Shown in pieces: positions 49,930-59,705 of a DNA stretch of 64,000 nucleotides. Where the stretch lies: NCBI GenBank assembly GCA_947503525.1, contig CANNEA010000002.1, forward strand, positions 930,001 through 994,000, in the 5' to 3' direction. A program made the position numbers and the translations under genes. Each line of letters begins with the position of its first letter. Within the stretch, counting starts at the first letter, position 1. Below the pieces are notes generated by a model. The model was not told the DNA's origin and searched no databases. It saw only the letters and a program-made list of their open reading frames with translations. This DNA is from an uncultured Carboxylicivirga sp. (GTDB taxonomy: Bacteria > Bacteroidota > Bacteroidia > Bacteroidales > Marinilabiliaceae).

Positions 49930-50337
49930 TTACACAGAGCCTCTTCTCGAGATAAGAACAATATTGTATTCCTTTTCGATAAATTGAAAATACTGATATA
50001 GCCTAAAATTGAAATCAACACCATAGTCTACGGTAGTATCGTAGGGAATATTTGTTTCGTAAAAATCACCAAATTGCATTGGATTTGAATGACGGATATT
50101 CCATTCAACACAATATCTGTAATTCCATTGTTTATAGTATTCATCAGAATAATACCATTTAGGAAAGGGCTGAGACACTAAAAATGTCTCGAAGCGACTA
50201 TCAAAAACAATCAGTTCGTATTCTGTGCTATCTTCTGCAATCTCAATATTGGATTGTTCAGCACTTTGCATGTCTTTGCTACTGGAGCAGGCCCAAAATA
50301 AACCTAGAACAGAAATTAAGAAGATTATATTTTTCAT
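49930..50337 (-). CDS. DUF6146-family lipoprotein
   Basis: About 135 residues. Lipobox GLFWACS near residue 17; the soluble part has the DUF6146 pattern: YELIVFDSRFETFLVSQPFP, WYYSDEYYKQWNYRYCVEWN, then DTTVDYGVDFNFRLYQYFQF. Function unknown, found mainly in Bacteroidota. I use the ATG at 50337 (MKNIIFLISVLG); an ATG at 50358 would add seven residues before the signal peptide. Confidence 0.8.
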   Translation of the reverse strand: MKNIIFLISVLGLFWACSSSKDMQSAEQSNIEIAEDSTEYELIVFDSRFETFLVSQPFPKWYYSDEYYKQWNYRYCVEWNIRHSNPMQFGDFYETNIPYDTTVDYGVDFNFRLYQYFQFIEKEYNIVLISRRGSV

Positions 50338-50407
50338 AACGGAACATTTTTGATACAAACAAGTTACAACAAAAATCGTTCCGTTGGCAATGACTAAAAC
50401 AAACTTC

Positions 50408-51514
50408 TCAATGCTTAAATTTTGAAATAAGTCTTCTCAGATTTTCAGCAGCCTTTAATAATTCACTTCCTTTTTCAGCAATGTTATCAGCTGTGCTGGA
50501 ATTCATTTGTGTTGAGCTATTGAGCTGCTCCAGAGCCTCATTAACTTGAATAGCTCCATTGTTTTGTTCATTACTTGATGCAGCAACCTCTTGCAATAAG
50601 GTACTTGTAGTATCAATCTCGGGCAATAAGTCAGCAACATTTTTATCTGATATTTCGGTTTTTGCGATACTGTCATCTACTAATTGGCCAATTGCTATTG
50701 CTGCCTCATTACTGCGATCGGCCAGTTTTCGTATTTCACTTGCCACTACCGAAAAACCTTTACCTGCATCACCTGCTCTGGACGCTTCAACGGATGCGTT
50801 TAATGCTAAAATGTTAGTCTGCTGTGAAATTTCAGCTATAACTTTTAACTTTTCTGAGATGTTAATGACAGATAAGGAACTCTCTTCACTAAGCTTTCGA
50901 GTTGAGCCCATTATTTCAGCTGTTTTAACTGCTATATCTTTAGTGCGATTACTGTTCAAGGTGTTTTGCCCAATGTTGGCGGACATTTCCTCCATTGTAG
51001 ATGAAATTTCTTCTAACGATGCAGCCTGATCAGCACTGGCCTTAGCTAAGGATTGTGATTCGGTTGATAAGTCAGCGCCGTTTTTAGTTAGGAGTTGCAC
51101 CTTGTCGTCCATCTCATCAATCAAAGAGGTTAGGTTAGCATTTAATCGTTTTATGGTTCGACTAAGTATTGCCAATTCATCATCACCTTTACTTTCAGCT
51201 AAGGATTCTTGTAATTTACCCTGAGCTAATTCTTCAAGTATTGAAATACTATTGATTAAGGGTACTTTTAATCTTTTGTTAATGATAATAAATACAACTA
51301 ATCCAACAGCAAATGCAGATGGAAATGACCACGCCATATTAATGAGTTCTGTATTGCCAACAATGTATGAAACAAGGCTTGTGAAATAAACCAATGCCAT
51401 GGTCAATTTCATAATTGTTCCTAAAATAGATTTTTTAAATATGCGGTTAATAATATATAGCGCAGCAGGCAGACTTATCAGTAAAGTCAAACCAAATATC
51501 AAAACATCACTCAT
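50408..51514 (-). CDS. Methyl-accepting chemotaxis protein without a large sensor domain
   Basis: 368 residues. Two or three N-terminal membrane helices (about 1-85) with very short loops, a HAMP-like linker ([17 protein letters not shown]) and a signalling coiled coil whose hairpin tip [20 protein letters not shown] is well conserved, followed by [16 protein letters not shown]. There is no periplasmic ligand domain, so the input is unknown. No cheA, cheW or flagellar genes are in the window. TAGCTTTG lies 20 bp upstream. Confidence 0.9.
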   Translation of the reverse strand: MSDVLIFGLTLLISLPAALYIINRIFKKSILGTIMKLTMALVYFTSLVSYIVGNTELINMAWSFPSAFAVGLVVFIIINKRLKVPLINSISILEELAQGKLQESLAESKGDDELAILSRTIKRLNANLTSLIDEMDDKVQLLTKNGADLSTESQSLAKASADQAASLEEISSTMEEMSANIGQNTLNSNRTKDIAVKTAEIMGSTRKLSEESSLSVINISEKLKVIAEISQQTNILALNASVEASRAGDAGKGFSVVASEIRKLADRSNEAAIAIGQLVDDSIAKTEISDKNVADLLPEIDTTSTLLQEVAASSNEQNNGAIQVNEALEQLNSSTQMNSSTADNIAEKGSELLKAAENLRRLISKFKH

Positions 51515-51533
51515 TATCTCATATTTTCAAGTT

Positions 51534-51541
51534 CAAAGCTA
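51534..51541 (-). promoter_or_regulatory. -7 element (TAGCTTTG) of the chemoreceptor gene
   Basis: The minus-strand TAGCTTTG fits TAnnTTTG, 20 bp upstream of the ATG. Confidence 0.45.
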
Positions 51542-51737
51542 CATACGTTATGGGCTTATGAATTGATACCATAAATTGGTGTAAAAACCTTAAAGTTTAT
51601 TAAAAACAGAGTGAGTTTTTGCCTTGGTTTACTTACAAATCAAAATCTTAAAAAGTGTTTCATTTCAGAATTGTTTTAAATATTGACTTTAACACTAATA
51701 AATTGTAAATAAGCAGTGGCATCATTGCATATTTTTA

Positions 51738-51745
51738 TATTTTTG
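51738..51745 (+). promoter_or_regulatory. -7 element (TATTTTTG) of the CoA-transferase gene
   Basis: TATTTTTG fits TAnnTTTG, 41 bp upstream of the ATG at 51786. The 271-bp gap 51515-51785 between the divergent genes otherwise shows only AT-rich sequence. Confidence 0.45.
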
Positions 51746-51785
51746 TGCCTCCAATTAAAGAAATAATTCTATAAATAATAAATAC

Positions 51786-53087
51786 ATGAGTTACAAAGCC
51801 GTGTCAGCTGCGGAAGCAGTTAAAGTGATTAAGTCAGGTGATAGAGTTCATTTAAGTAGTGTTGCCGTTACGCCACACAAACTTATACAAGCCATGGTTG
51901 AGCGTGGTCGTAATAAAGAATTTCAAGACGTAAAAATTCAACACATTCATATTGAGGATAAGGTAGATTTTGCAAATCCTGAGTTTGAAGGTGTTTTTGT
52001 ATCGGAGCAGTTTTTCGTTGGTGGTAACTTGCGAAAGCAGACTCAAGCCGGATATGCAGATTATATTCCTGTATTTCTAAGTGAAACTCAGAAGCTAATT
52101 CGTGAAGGATATTTAAAAGTAAACGTTGCTATGGTGATGGTTTCAAAGCCGGATAAGCATGGTTTCGTATCACTTGGAACTTCAGTGGATGCTACAAAAG
52201 CAGCTATCGAATGTGCTGATATTGTTATAGCAGCGGTTAACCCAAATGTACCACGTGCCTGGGGTGATGCTATTTTTCACATGAATGAGATTGATTATTT
52301 TGTTGAAGATGACAGCCCGCTTTATACACATGATATGGGCCAGCTTACTGAAGCGGATATTGCTATTGGTAAAAATGTGGCTGAGCTAATCGAGGATGGC
52401 GCATGTTTACAAATGGGTATCGGTGGGATCCCTAATGCTGTGCTAGCTCAGTTAGGTAATCATAAAGATTTAGGTGTACACACTGAAATGTTCGCCGATG
52501 GTATTCTTCCTTTGGTTGAAAAAGGAATTGTTAATGGACGTCGTAAGCAGATCGATCCGGGTAAAATGGTTGCTTCATTTTTGATGGGTTCACAAAAGTT
52601 GTATGATTTCATCGATGATAATCCTATGGTTGCGATGATGGATGTTCGTCATACCAATAGTGTGAATGTCATTCGTCAGAATGATAAAGTAACTGCCATT
52701 AATTCAGCATTGGCGGTAGATATCACGGGTCAGGTTTGCGCCGATTCAATTGGGACAACACATTATTCAGGAGTAGGTGGTCAGATTGACTTTATTCGTG
52801 GTGCCGGTTATTCAAAGGGAGGTCTTCCAATTATTGCAATGCCATCTGTAACTGCTAAAGGCATGTCTAAAATTGCTCCAACTTTGCTTGAGGGATCTGG
52901 CGTTGTTACAACACGTGCCAATATGCACTGGTTTGTAACTGAATATGGTGCTGTTAATTTATACGCTAAGACCATGCAAGAAAGAGCTAAATTGATTACT
53001 TCAGTTGCTCATCCTGATCATCAGGAGGTGCTTGACAAGGCTGCCTTTGAGCGCTTTGGATCACACTATCGTTTCGTGCAGAAATAA
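51786..53087 (+). CDS. Acetyl-CoA hydrolase/transferase family protein
   Basis: 433 residues. Two CoA-transferase domains; the second holds the predicted catalytic Glu in HTEMFADG and the glycine loop QMGIGGIPNAVLAQL, and the C-terminal YSGVGGQIDFIRGAGYSKGG and MHWFVTEYGAVNLYAKTMQERA are family signatures. The family moves CoA between acetyl-CoA and acids such as butyrate, succinate or 4-hydroxybutyrate. Which acceptor is used here is uncertain, but a role in acid fermentation or acetate handling is likely. It is monocistronic. Confidence 0.88.
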   Translation: MSYKAVSAAEAVKVIKSGDRVHLSSVAVTPHKLIQAMVERGRNKEFQDVKIQHIHIEDKVDFANPEFEGVFVSEQFFVGGNLRKQTQAGYADYIPVFLSETQKLIREGYLKVNVAMVMVSKPDKHGFVSLGTSVDATKAAIECADIVIAAVNPNVPRAWGDAIFHMNEIDYFVEDDSPLYTHDMGQLTEADIAIGKNVAELIEDGACLQMGIGGIPNAVLAQLGNHKDLGVHTEMFADGILPLVEKGIVNGRRKQIDPGKMVASFLMGSQKLYDFIDDNPMVAMMDVRHTNSVNVIRQNDKVTAINSALAVDITGQVCADSIGTTHYSGVGGQIDFIRGAGYSKGGLPIIAMPSVTAKGMSKIAPTLLEGSGVVTTRANMHWFVTEYGAVNLYAKTMQERAKLITSVAHPDHQEVLDKAAFERFGSHYRFVQK

Positions 53088-53106
53088 TTGCAAACTATAT
53101 AGAAAA

Positions 53107-53135
53107 CAAAAAGGGCACCAATGGTGCCCTTTTTG
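53107..53135. terminator. Bidirectional terminator after the CoA-transferase gene
   Basis: CAAAAAGGGCACC / GGTGCCCTTTTTG perfect 13-bp stem with a 3-nt loop, A-run before and T-run after. It serves the CoA-transferase gene and the convergent ribbon-helix-helix gene. Confidence 0.9.
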
Positions 53136-53160
53136 TTTTAGTTGAATACCTTATTTAATT

Positions 53161-53337
53161 TTATTCTTCTTCTGATTTTCGTGTTTTGGATTTTGCACGT
53201 TTGGCATCCTTTAAGCACTTATTAATCATCCACTCCAACTGTCCGTTCACGCTCCTAAACTCATCTGCAGCCCATTTCTCTATCTGCTCAAAAGTTTCAG
53301 GATCTATTCTAAGTGCAAATGTTTTTTTCTTTGCCAT
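53161..53337 (-). CDS. Arc-like ribbon-helix-helix DNA-binding protein (58 residues)
   Basis: A short minus-strand gene from ATG 53337 to TAA 53161, shorter than the usual ORF cutoff. The sequence starts MAKKKTFALRIDPETFEQIE: a basic strand (KTFALRID), then PETFEQIEKWAADEF and SVNGQLEWMINKCLKDA helices, the classic Arc/MetJ ribbon-helix-helix, and a Lys/Glu-rich tail. It lies 3 bp downstream of the SPFH gene on the same strand, so they form a two-gene unit. The role may be in its own regulation or nucleoid-associated; unknown. Confidence 0.82.
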   Translation of the reverse strand: MAKKKTFALRIDPETFEQIEKWAADEFRSVNGQLEWMINKCLKDAKRAKSKTRKSEEE

Positions 53338-53340
53338 AAA

Positions 53341-54192
53341 TTATGAATGTAATGTACCCGTATTAATCACAGGTGTTGCCTCCTTATCGCCACATAGTAC
53401 AACCATTAAGTTACTTACCATTGCAGCTTTTTTATCTTCATCAAATTCAACAATATTATCAGCCGCCAGTTGCACTAAAGCATCTTCAACCATGCCAACT
53501 GCACCCTCAACTATTTTTTTTCGGGCAGCAACTATGGCTACAGCTTGCTGTCTTTTTAACATGGAACTTGCAATTTCAGGAGCATAAGCCAAATAGCCTA
53601 TTCTAGCCTCCGTTACTTCAATTCCAGCTATTGCCAAACGTTCGGTTATTTCATTCTCTAAGGCTTCGTTTACTTCGTCCATTCCAGAGCGCAAAGTAAG
53701 TTCGGCTCGTGCATCATCAAAATTATCGTAAGGGTATGAGCCGGCTAATTTACGAACTGCTGCGTCTGTTTGTACACGTACGAATTCTTCGTAATGATCA
53801 ACTTCAAAAGCTGCTTTGTAGGTGTTGTTAACTTTCCAGACTAAAATGACATTGATTAAAATCGGGTTACCAATTTTATCATTTACTTTCACTCTTTCGC
53901 TATCAAAGTTTCTTGCTCGAAGCGAGATGCGTTGTTTGGTGTAAAATGGATTGGCCCAAAAGAATCCATTGTCCTTAACTGTTCCTTTGTAAGCACCAAA
54001 CAGAACCAAAACTTTTGAGCCGTTCGGATTAACAATGAAGAAGCCTGGTAGAATTAGAATAATAATGGGCACCAAAGCTAAGAAGCCTAATATCCCATAG
54101 ATAAGTCCTGCAATTAAACTTGAGATGAGCATAACTAAAATGAAAAAGATAGTGTACCCATTGAATGCTTTTATTGTTTTTTCTTTTGTCAT
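53341..54192 (-). CDS. SPFH/band-7-domain membrane protein
   Basis: 283 residues. Two adjacent N-terminal membrane helices (about 12-55) are followed by an SPFH domain (about 60-230; VNPNGSKVLVLFGAYKGTVKD, RVKVNDKIGNPILINVILVWKV, RVQTDAAVRKLAGSYPYD) and a flotillin-like helical end (RQQAVAIVAARKKIVEGAVG). Such proteins form large membrane scaffolds. The pairing with a downstream 58-residue ribbon-helix-helix gene (3-bp gap) is the notable feature. Confidence 0.9.
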   Translation of the reverse strand: MTKEKTIKAFNGYTIFFILVMLISSLIAGLIYGILGFLALVPIIILILPGFFIVNPNGSKVLVLFGAYKGTVKDNGFFWANPFYTKQRISLRARNFDSERVKVNDKIGNPILINVILVWKVNNTYKAAFEVDHYEEFVRVQTDAAVRKLAGSYPYDNFDDARAELTLRSGMDEVNEALENEITERLAIAGIEVTEARIGYLAYAPEIASSMLKRQQAVAIVAARKKIVEGAVGMVEDALVQLAADNIVEFDEDKKAAMVSNLMVVLCGDKEATPVINTGTLHS

Positions 54193-54250
54193 AATGATAT
54201 TGTTTTGATATCACTATGATACGATTATTTTTTTATTTATGCAAATCACA

Positions 54251-54288
54251 GGCAAAAAAATAGCCTCAGCTGTTTGCTAAGGCTATTT
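54251..54288 (-). terminator. Rho-independent terminator of the uracil/xanthine permease gene
   Basis: AAATAGCCT / AGGCTATTT 9-bp stem with an inner AGC/GCT helix; on the minus strand a run of seven T follows. Confidence 0.85.
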
Positions 54289-54309
54289 CGTTATTAGTTA
54301 TAATTAGGA

Positions 54310-55521
54310 TTAGTCTTTCATTTTTACAGGCCTTGATTTATCAGGAAGGATTAGGTTAAGAATAACACCTACCAACGATGCTAAGCCAATTCCGGCCAAT
54401 GAGAAGTTGCCAATATTAACAACCGCTCCACCAATTCCAATGGTTAAAATCAATGATACAATAACCTGATTACGTGTAGATGTTAATTTAGCCTTTGATT
54501 CAACAAGGGTTCTTATACCAACACTTGCAATCATTCCAAATAATAAAAGCATAATTCCTCCCAGAACAGCCTGTGGTATCGACTTAAGAAATCCACTTAT
54601 TTTACCGATCACAGAAAATGCTATGGCCGTAATGGCCGCAATTCTAAGAATTTTTGGGTCAGTAATCTTAGTTAAAGAAATTGCTCCTGTTACCTCAGAA
54701 TAGGTTGTATTGGGCACACTACCGATTAAAGCCGCAAAAGATGTGGCTATACCATCACCTAACATAGTGCGATGTAAACCCGGTTTTTTGACAAAATTCT
54801 TTTCAGCAACTGCCCCTATAGCGTACATATCGCCGACATGCTCTATTAAAGGTGCAACAGCCACAGGAATCATATAAACAATGGCTTTCCAACTCCAAAC
54901 GGGCATGGTAAATGGAGGCAGAGCAAACCATTCAGCTTCTTGAATTGGAGTAAAGTCGACTTTACCCATTATAAGCGATAATACATACCCGGCTACAATA
55001 CCAATGAAAATAGGAATTAGTTTTATTAGGCCTTTAGAATAAATAACGATTATAACGGCTGTTAGCAGAGAAACTACTGCTATGGTCCAATCGGTTTTGG
55101 CCATATCCACACCTACCGAAGCTAATGACAAACCAATCACCATAATAACCGGACCTACAACTACCGATGGAAAGATGCGTTCGATAAAACCAATGCCCCA
55201 GGCTTTAACCAAAGCCGAAACGATCATGTATACTAAACCAACTGCGATTAATCCTGAAAGTGTGCCAGCAAGGCCAAACTGTTTAGTGGCTTCAATAATA
55301 GGAGCGATGAATGCAAAACTACTTCCTAAAAATACCGGAACTTTACCTTTGGTTACCAGGTGAAAAATTAAGGTTCCTACTCCTGCTGAAAATAATGCTA
55401 TTGAAGGATCAATGCCAACGAGTAGAGGTACTAAAACTGTTGCACCGAATGCAACAAATAAAAATTGGATTCCAATAATAACTTGACGCGGCAATGGCAT
55501 CGAGGTGGATTTTTTATTCAT
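54310..55521 (-). CDS. uraA: NCS2-family uracil/xanthine permease
   Basis: About 403 residues, 14 transmembrane segments expected. UraA-like motifs: MPLPRQVIIGIQFLFVAFGA, FLGSSFAFIAPI, the VGPVIMVIGLSLA helix, and the substrate-site region PVAVAPLIEHVGD (Glu) and VPNTTYSEVTGAI. I use the ATG at 55521. An upstream GTG at 55566 lies outside the promoter element (TATCTTTG, 55555-55562) and so cannot be the start. Uracil is the best guess for the substrate; xanthine is possible. Confidence 0.88.
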   Translation of the reverse strand: MNKKSTSMPLPRQVIIGIQFLFVAFGATVLVPLLVGIDPSIALFSAGVGTLIFHLVTKGKVPVFLGSSFAFIAPIIEATKQFGLAGTLSGLIAVGLVYMIVSALVKAWGIGFIERIFPSVVVGPVIMVIGLSLASVGVDMAKTDWTIAVVSLLTAVIIVIYSKGLIKLIPIFIGIVAGYVLSLIMGKVDFTPIQEAEWFALPPFTMPVWSWKAIVYMIPVAVAPLIEHVGDMYAIGAVAEKNFVKKPGLHRTMLGDGIATSFAALIGSVPNTTYSEVTGAISLTKITDPKILRIAAITAIAFSVIGKISGFLKSIPQAVLGGIMLLLFGMIASVGIRTLVESKAKLTSTRNQVIVSLILTIGIGGAVVNIGNFSLAGIGLASLVGVILNLILPDKSRPVKMKD

Positions 55522-55554
55522 ATAATGGCGATTTGAATTGTTCTGAATTGGCGA

Positions 55555-55562
55555 CAAAGATA
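55555..55562 (-). promoter_or_regulatory. -7 element (TATCTTTG) of uraA
   Basis: The minus-strand TATCTTTG lies 33 bp upstream of the ATG at 55521 and decides against the upstream GTG start. Confidence 0.55.
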
Positions 55563-55716
55563 GCACAGTACGCTATAATTACAAGGCTTAAGCTGATGTG
55601 TTTATATAATAAGCCATCAGCTCGGATATTCGTTCCGGGCTGTTTAAGCGCTCAATATGAAGAATAGGTTTGTGCAAGTTGAGTAAATATATTAGGTTTG
55701 TTATAAATCATAAGAT

Positions 55717-57939
55717 ATGCAGAAATCCCTTACAAATCCTAATGCGGGCTTCGGTACATTGGCCGTTTTTATGACAGCTATTTCCACGATTTTAGGAGCA
55801 ATCTTATTTCTTAGATTTGGATATGCCCTTGCCAATGTTGGACTCGGAGGCCTTTTGGGAATCATTGTCATAGGGCATATTGTAACTATCCCTACAGCCT
55901 TGGCTGTTGCAGAGATTGCAACTAATCAACGAGTTCAGGGAGGGGGAGCGTATTATATTATTTCCAGATCGTTTGGCTTAAATATAGGTGGTGCTATTGG
56001 TTTTGCATTATTTATGTCGCAGGCAGTTAGTGTGGCATTTTATATTATTGCCTTTGGTGAGGCCTTCGATCCTCTTTTACAATACATACCTTGGGATGTA
56101 AACCCTGCTAACGCAAAACGTATTGCTACTTTAATACTAATGACCATATTATCAGTCATTGTTATTTTTAGAGGGGCCAATATTGGGATGAAAGCCCTAT
56201 ATGGTGTGGTTGCATTGTTGTTTGTATCTATCGCATTTTTGCTTATGGGTAAGCCTCTGGACGAAAATATGACCCTGTCATTAAACGAAACAGTAACCGA
56301 TCACGATGGCTTCTTTTATGTGTTTACTATTATATTTCCGGCCTTTACAGGTATGGCTGCAGGCCTTGGGCTGTCTGGTGATTTAAAGGATCCTAAAAAG
56401 TCAATACCACGAGGAACCTTATTGGCCACCTTTGTGGGGATGATAATATATGTAGCTGTAGCATTTAAGCTTGCCGCATCTGCATCTGTTGAAGAAATGG
56501 CAAGTGATCAATTAATCATGTCTAAAATTGCGATTTGGGGCCCCATTATTCCAATTGGTTTGGCGGCAGCTTGTTTATCATCTGCAATAGGATCCCTATT
56601 GGTGGCTCCTCGAACATTACAGGCTATCGGTTATGATGCCATATTGCCAATCAATAATTTCAACAGTTGGATTGCGAAAGGACGTAAGGAAGATAATGAG
56701 CCCATAAATGGGAGTCTTATTACAATTGGAATTGCATACTTTTTTATAATCATTGGGGATGTTGATTTTGTTGCGCAGATTATTTCAATGTTTTTTATGG
56801 CGACCTATGGAGCCGTTTGTTTGATTTCATTTCTTGAGCATTTTGCATCAGATCCCTCATACCGACCTACTTTTAAATATAACAGATGGATTTTTTCTTT
56901 GGTTGGTGCCTTGTTATCTTTTTGGTTAATGTTTAAAATGAATTGGGGATATGCAGCATTGTCAGCATTGATTATGGGTATCACCTATCATCTCATTACA
57001 ATTTCCCGTCCCGAAAAGCAAGGGTTGGAAAAGTTGTTTAAAGGTGTTGTATTTCAATTGAGTCGTCAAATTCAGATTTTTGTACAGCGCGCCAATAAAG
57101 ATGAACAAACCGGGCATTGGCGACCTTTTGCGATTTGTGTATCCGAAGATTCATTTAAGCGACAATCGGCATTTGATATGTTACGATGGATCTGTTATAA
57201 ACATGGCTTTGGTACCTACATTCATTTCCTAAAAGGCTTTTTGGATAGAGAAAGTCACAGGGAATCCCAAAAAGTTCTTTCGCGCCTAATAAATCAATCA
57301 GAAGGGAGTAAAAGTAGATTATATATCGATACAATAATAAGTCCGTCTTATACTTCGGCCATTGCTCAGGTTATACAGTTATCCGGAATTAGTGGAAAAG
57401 GAAACAATCTGATATTATTTGAATTCTCACGTAATAATCCTGAATCTTTGACTTATGCTTTGGATAACTATCAATTATTTGAAGCAACGGGATTTGATGT
57501 CTGCGTTTTAAACTCTTCATACAAAGGATTTGGTTACCGTAAAGAGATCCATGTTTGGATAACCGCGAATGATTTTAGAAATGCCAACTTAATGATTTTA
57601 TTGGCCTATATTATTTCAGGGCATCCTGAGTGGCGTAATGCGGTGATAAAGATAAATGCTACTTTTCCTGAAAGTCAGGTTGAAAGACAACGTGCCCGGT
57701 TGTTAGAATTAATATTAGGCGGACGCCTGCCTATATCGCCCGGAAATGTTAATTTCTTACCTTTGGGCGAAGATCAAACCACTCAGTCGGCTATTATTAA
57801 ACATAGTTCCGATGCTGATTTAACGGTGGTTGGATTTACTCCTAAGCAGGTGAAGGAGGATAAAAATATATTAATTGATTATGGTGATATGGGGAATATG
57901 CTTTTTGTGAATACATTTATTAAAAAGGATATTGAGTAA
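55717..57939 (+). CDS. SLC12-like amino-acid/cation-chloride cotransporter
   Basis: 740 residues. An APC-superfamily membrane domain (about 1-430) begins GFGTLAVFMTAISTILGAILFLRFGYAL, shown by its VGLGGLLGIIVIGHIV, QGGGAYYIISRSFGLNIGGA and FPAFTGMAAGLGLSGDLKDP segments, the last being typical of Na-K-Cl cotransporters. The C-terminal 300 residues are a soluble domain with SLC12-type alternating helix/strand pattern. Bacterial members are little studied; the ion or amino-acid substrate is unknown. A 39-bp gap separates it from the membrane glycosyltransferase gene. Confidence 0.85.
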   Translation: MQKSLTNPNAGFGTLAVFMTAISTILGAILFLRFGYALANVGLGGLLGIIVIGHIVTIPTALAVAEIATNQRVQGGGAYYIISRSFGLNIGGAIGFALFMSQAVSVAFYIIAFGEAFDPLLQYIPWDVNPANAKRIATLILMTILSVIVIFRGANIGMKALYGVVALLFVSIAFLLMGKPLDENMTLSLNETVTDHDGFFYVFTIIFPAFTGMAAGLGLSGDLKDPKKSIPRGTLLATFVGMIIYVAVAFKLAASASVEEMASDQLIMSKIAIWGPIIPIGLAAACLSSAIGSLLVAPRTLQAIGYDAILPINNFNSWIAKGRKEDNEPINGSLITIGIAYFFIIIGDVDFVAQIISMFFMATYGAVCLISFLEHFASDPSYRPTFKYNRWIFSLVGALLSFWLMFKMNWGYAALSALIMGITYHLITISRPEKQGLEKLFKGVVFQLSRQIQIFVQRANKDEQTGHWRPFAICVSEDSFKRQSAFDMLRWICYKHGFGTYIHFLKGFLDRESHRESQKVLSRLINQSEGSKSRLYIDTIISPSYTSAIAQVIQLSGISGKGNNLILFEFSRNNPESLTYALDNYQLFEATGFDVCVLNSSYKGFGYRKEIHVWITANDFRNANLMILLAYIISGHPEWRNAVIKINATFPESQVERQRARLLELILGGRLPISPGNVNFLPLGEDQTTQSAIIKHSSDADLTVVGFTPKQVKEDKNILIDYGDMGNMLFVNTFIKKDIE

Positions 57940-57978
57940 AAGGCTTTAATTGTCACTGTATAACCCGACATTTGAACA

Positions 57979-59640
57979 ATGAAGAAAGAGAAAGCACCGG
58001 CAAAGAATATCTTTGATCAATTTGAAATGTTTTGTTCGAAGCATTCAAAAACACTGCTCGTCTTAATTCTATCGGTATTTAGTTTATTATCTCTCCTGCT
58101 TTTTAATATGCGGGTTAGTATAGGTGGAGACGATAGTACATATATAATCAGAGCGGCTAACTTTATTAACGAGGGTACATACCCTTCGTTTCAAGGGCCA
58201 ATTTATCCACTGTTCTTATCCGTATTTATTGGGCTTTTTAGCATCAAATTAGGATTACTCAAGTTGCTGTCATTTGCTTTAATGCTGGGCTCACTCCTGA
58301 TGTTTTATAAGGCATTTAAAGATAGGGTTCCATACGCATTGATTTTTGTGAGTTTGTTGATGTTGAGTGTAAGTAACTATTTTATATTCTTTACCAGTCA
58401 AACATATAGCGAGGCACTTTTTCTGTTTCTTCAATTACCAGTCTTTATTCTCTTATTCAAAGATATGGAAGCAGAAAATGGAATTGATATCAAACGTCTG
58501 GTATTAATGTCATTGCTTATAGTCTTAGGGTATTTAACCAGAACCGTTGGTCTGGGCACCTTAATCGCAGTTATTGTATTCTACATGTTGACGGTAAACT
58601 ATAAAAAAGCGGGAATCGTTCTATTATCTTCTATTGGAATCTTGTTCGTCTTTTTAGCAATAAAGTATGCCATCTGGCAGAATGGATTTTTTGATAGTGG
58701 ACAAGCTTCAACATTAATGTACCAACATCCCTATGATAAAACCAAGGGGCTTGAGAGTTTTGGAGGCTTTCTAATGCGTTTTGTTGATAATTCCAATTTA
58801 TACCTTTCAAAGCAATTTTTGAAGATGATTGGTTTACGATCGCTCGAATCAAAAGGGGTTAACGGGTTTATTACACTAATACTATATGGCTTATTTATTT
58901 TTGGGTTTGTTAAATCAATAAAGAAGAATAAGTATTTGTATTTCACGTCCATCTATGTGGCAGTAATGCTTGGAATTACCTTTTTTGTGCTTCAAAAAAT
59001 TTGGGATCAGTACAGATTGATAGTCCCATTTTTTCCTTTTATGATTTTGGTATTATTATTTGCCTTGGATGAATTACGGCTATTATTAAAGAATAAATTC
59101 ATTGGTTTGGCATTTGCTGCATTAATCATTTATTCCATTGGTTCTTCATTTCTTATTTCAACGAGTAAGATAGATCTGATGACTCTGCGAAAGAACATCA
59201 GAGGAGACAAACTTTTGGGTTATACAGATGATTGGGTAAATTATTTATCAATGGCGGAATATGTAAATGATAAACTTCCTGAAGATGCCTATGTGGCCGT
59301 GCGCAAACCTAATATGGCGCGCTTGTATGCCAATGGGCGTAAATTCTATGGGATTTATCGATATGACACAGAGGATCCGGATGAATTATTGCAGCGCCTG
59401 AAGGACAAAAATGTGACGCATATGTTAATGGCGAGTTTACGTAAGAATCCTGCAGTGTATAATAAACAGACCATAAATACCATTCAAAGGTATATGTATA
59501 TTATTATTAAAAAATATCCACAAATATTCCGCGTTGAACACCGCATTGGGCAGGACGAACCGGCCTATTTGTTTGAGATTAGATACGACATGGCTTATAC
59601 GCAGGAGCAATTAGATGCAAACCTTAATTCAGGGAAGTAG
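57979..59640 (+). CDS. Membrane glycosyltransferase, GT39/ArnT-like
   Basis: 553 residues with about ten membrane helices. The first periplasmic loop carries the acidic SIGGDDSTYIIRAANFINEG motif and then FQGPIYPLFLSVFIGLF, the layout of PMT/ArnT-type GT-C enzymes that use polyprenyl-linked sugars. The C-terminal soluble domain (about 410-553) lies outside. It is 65 bp upstream of a methyltransferase-GT2 fusion, which could make or modify the lipid-linked sugar it uses. The acceptor is unknown. Confidence 0.75.
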   Translation: MKKEKAPAKNIFDQFEMFCSKHSKTLLVLILSVFSLLSLLLFNMRVSIGGDDSTYIIRAANFINEGTYPSFQGPIYPLFLSVFIGLFSIKLGLLKLLSFALMLGSLLMFYKAFKDRVPYALIFVSLLMLSVSNYFIFFTSQTYSEALFLFLQLPVFILLFKDMEAENGIDIKRLVLMSLLIVLGYLTRTVGLGTLIAVIVFYMLTVNYKKAGIVLLSSIGILFVFLAIKYAIWQNGFFDSGQASTLMYQHPYDKTKGLESFGGFLMRFVDNSNLYLSKQFLKMIGLRSLESKGVNGFITLILYGLFIFGFVKSIKKNKYLYFTSIYVAVMLGITFFVLQKIWDQYRLIVPFFPFMILVLLFALDELRLLLKNKFIGLAFAALIIYSIGSSFLISTSKIDLMTLRKNIRGDKLLGYTDDWVNYLSMAEYVNDKLPEDAYVAVRKPNMARLYANGRKFYGIYRYDTEDPDELLQRLKDKNVTHMLMASLRKNPAVYNKQTINTIQRYMYIIIKKYPQIFRVEHRIGQDEPAYLFEIRYDMAYTQEQLDANLNSGK

Positions 59641-59705
59641 TCTGGAGAGGTTAATAATTTGTAGTTTTGTTCTACAAAGTTATGTGGGGATAGTACAGTA
59701 GTTTT

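Noticed and set aside
53186-53587. Plus-strand 133-residue ORF
   Set aside because: Antisense shadow of the ribbon-helix-helix and SPFH genes, whose own motifs are clear on the minus strand.
55522-55566. N-terminal extension of uraA from a GTG
   Set aside because: It overlaps the TATCTTTG promoter element at 55555-55562, so the transcript would not include it.
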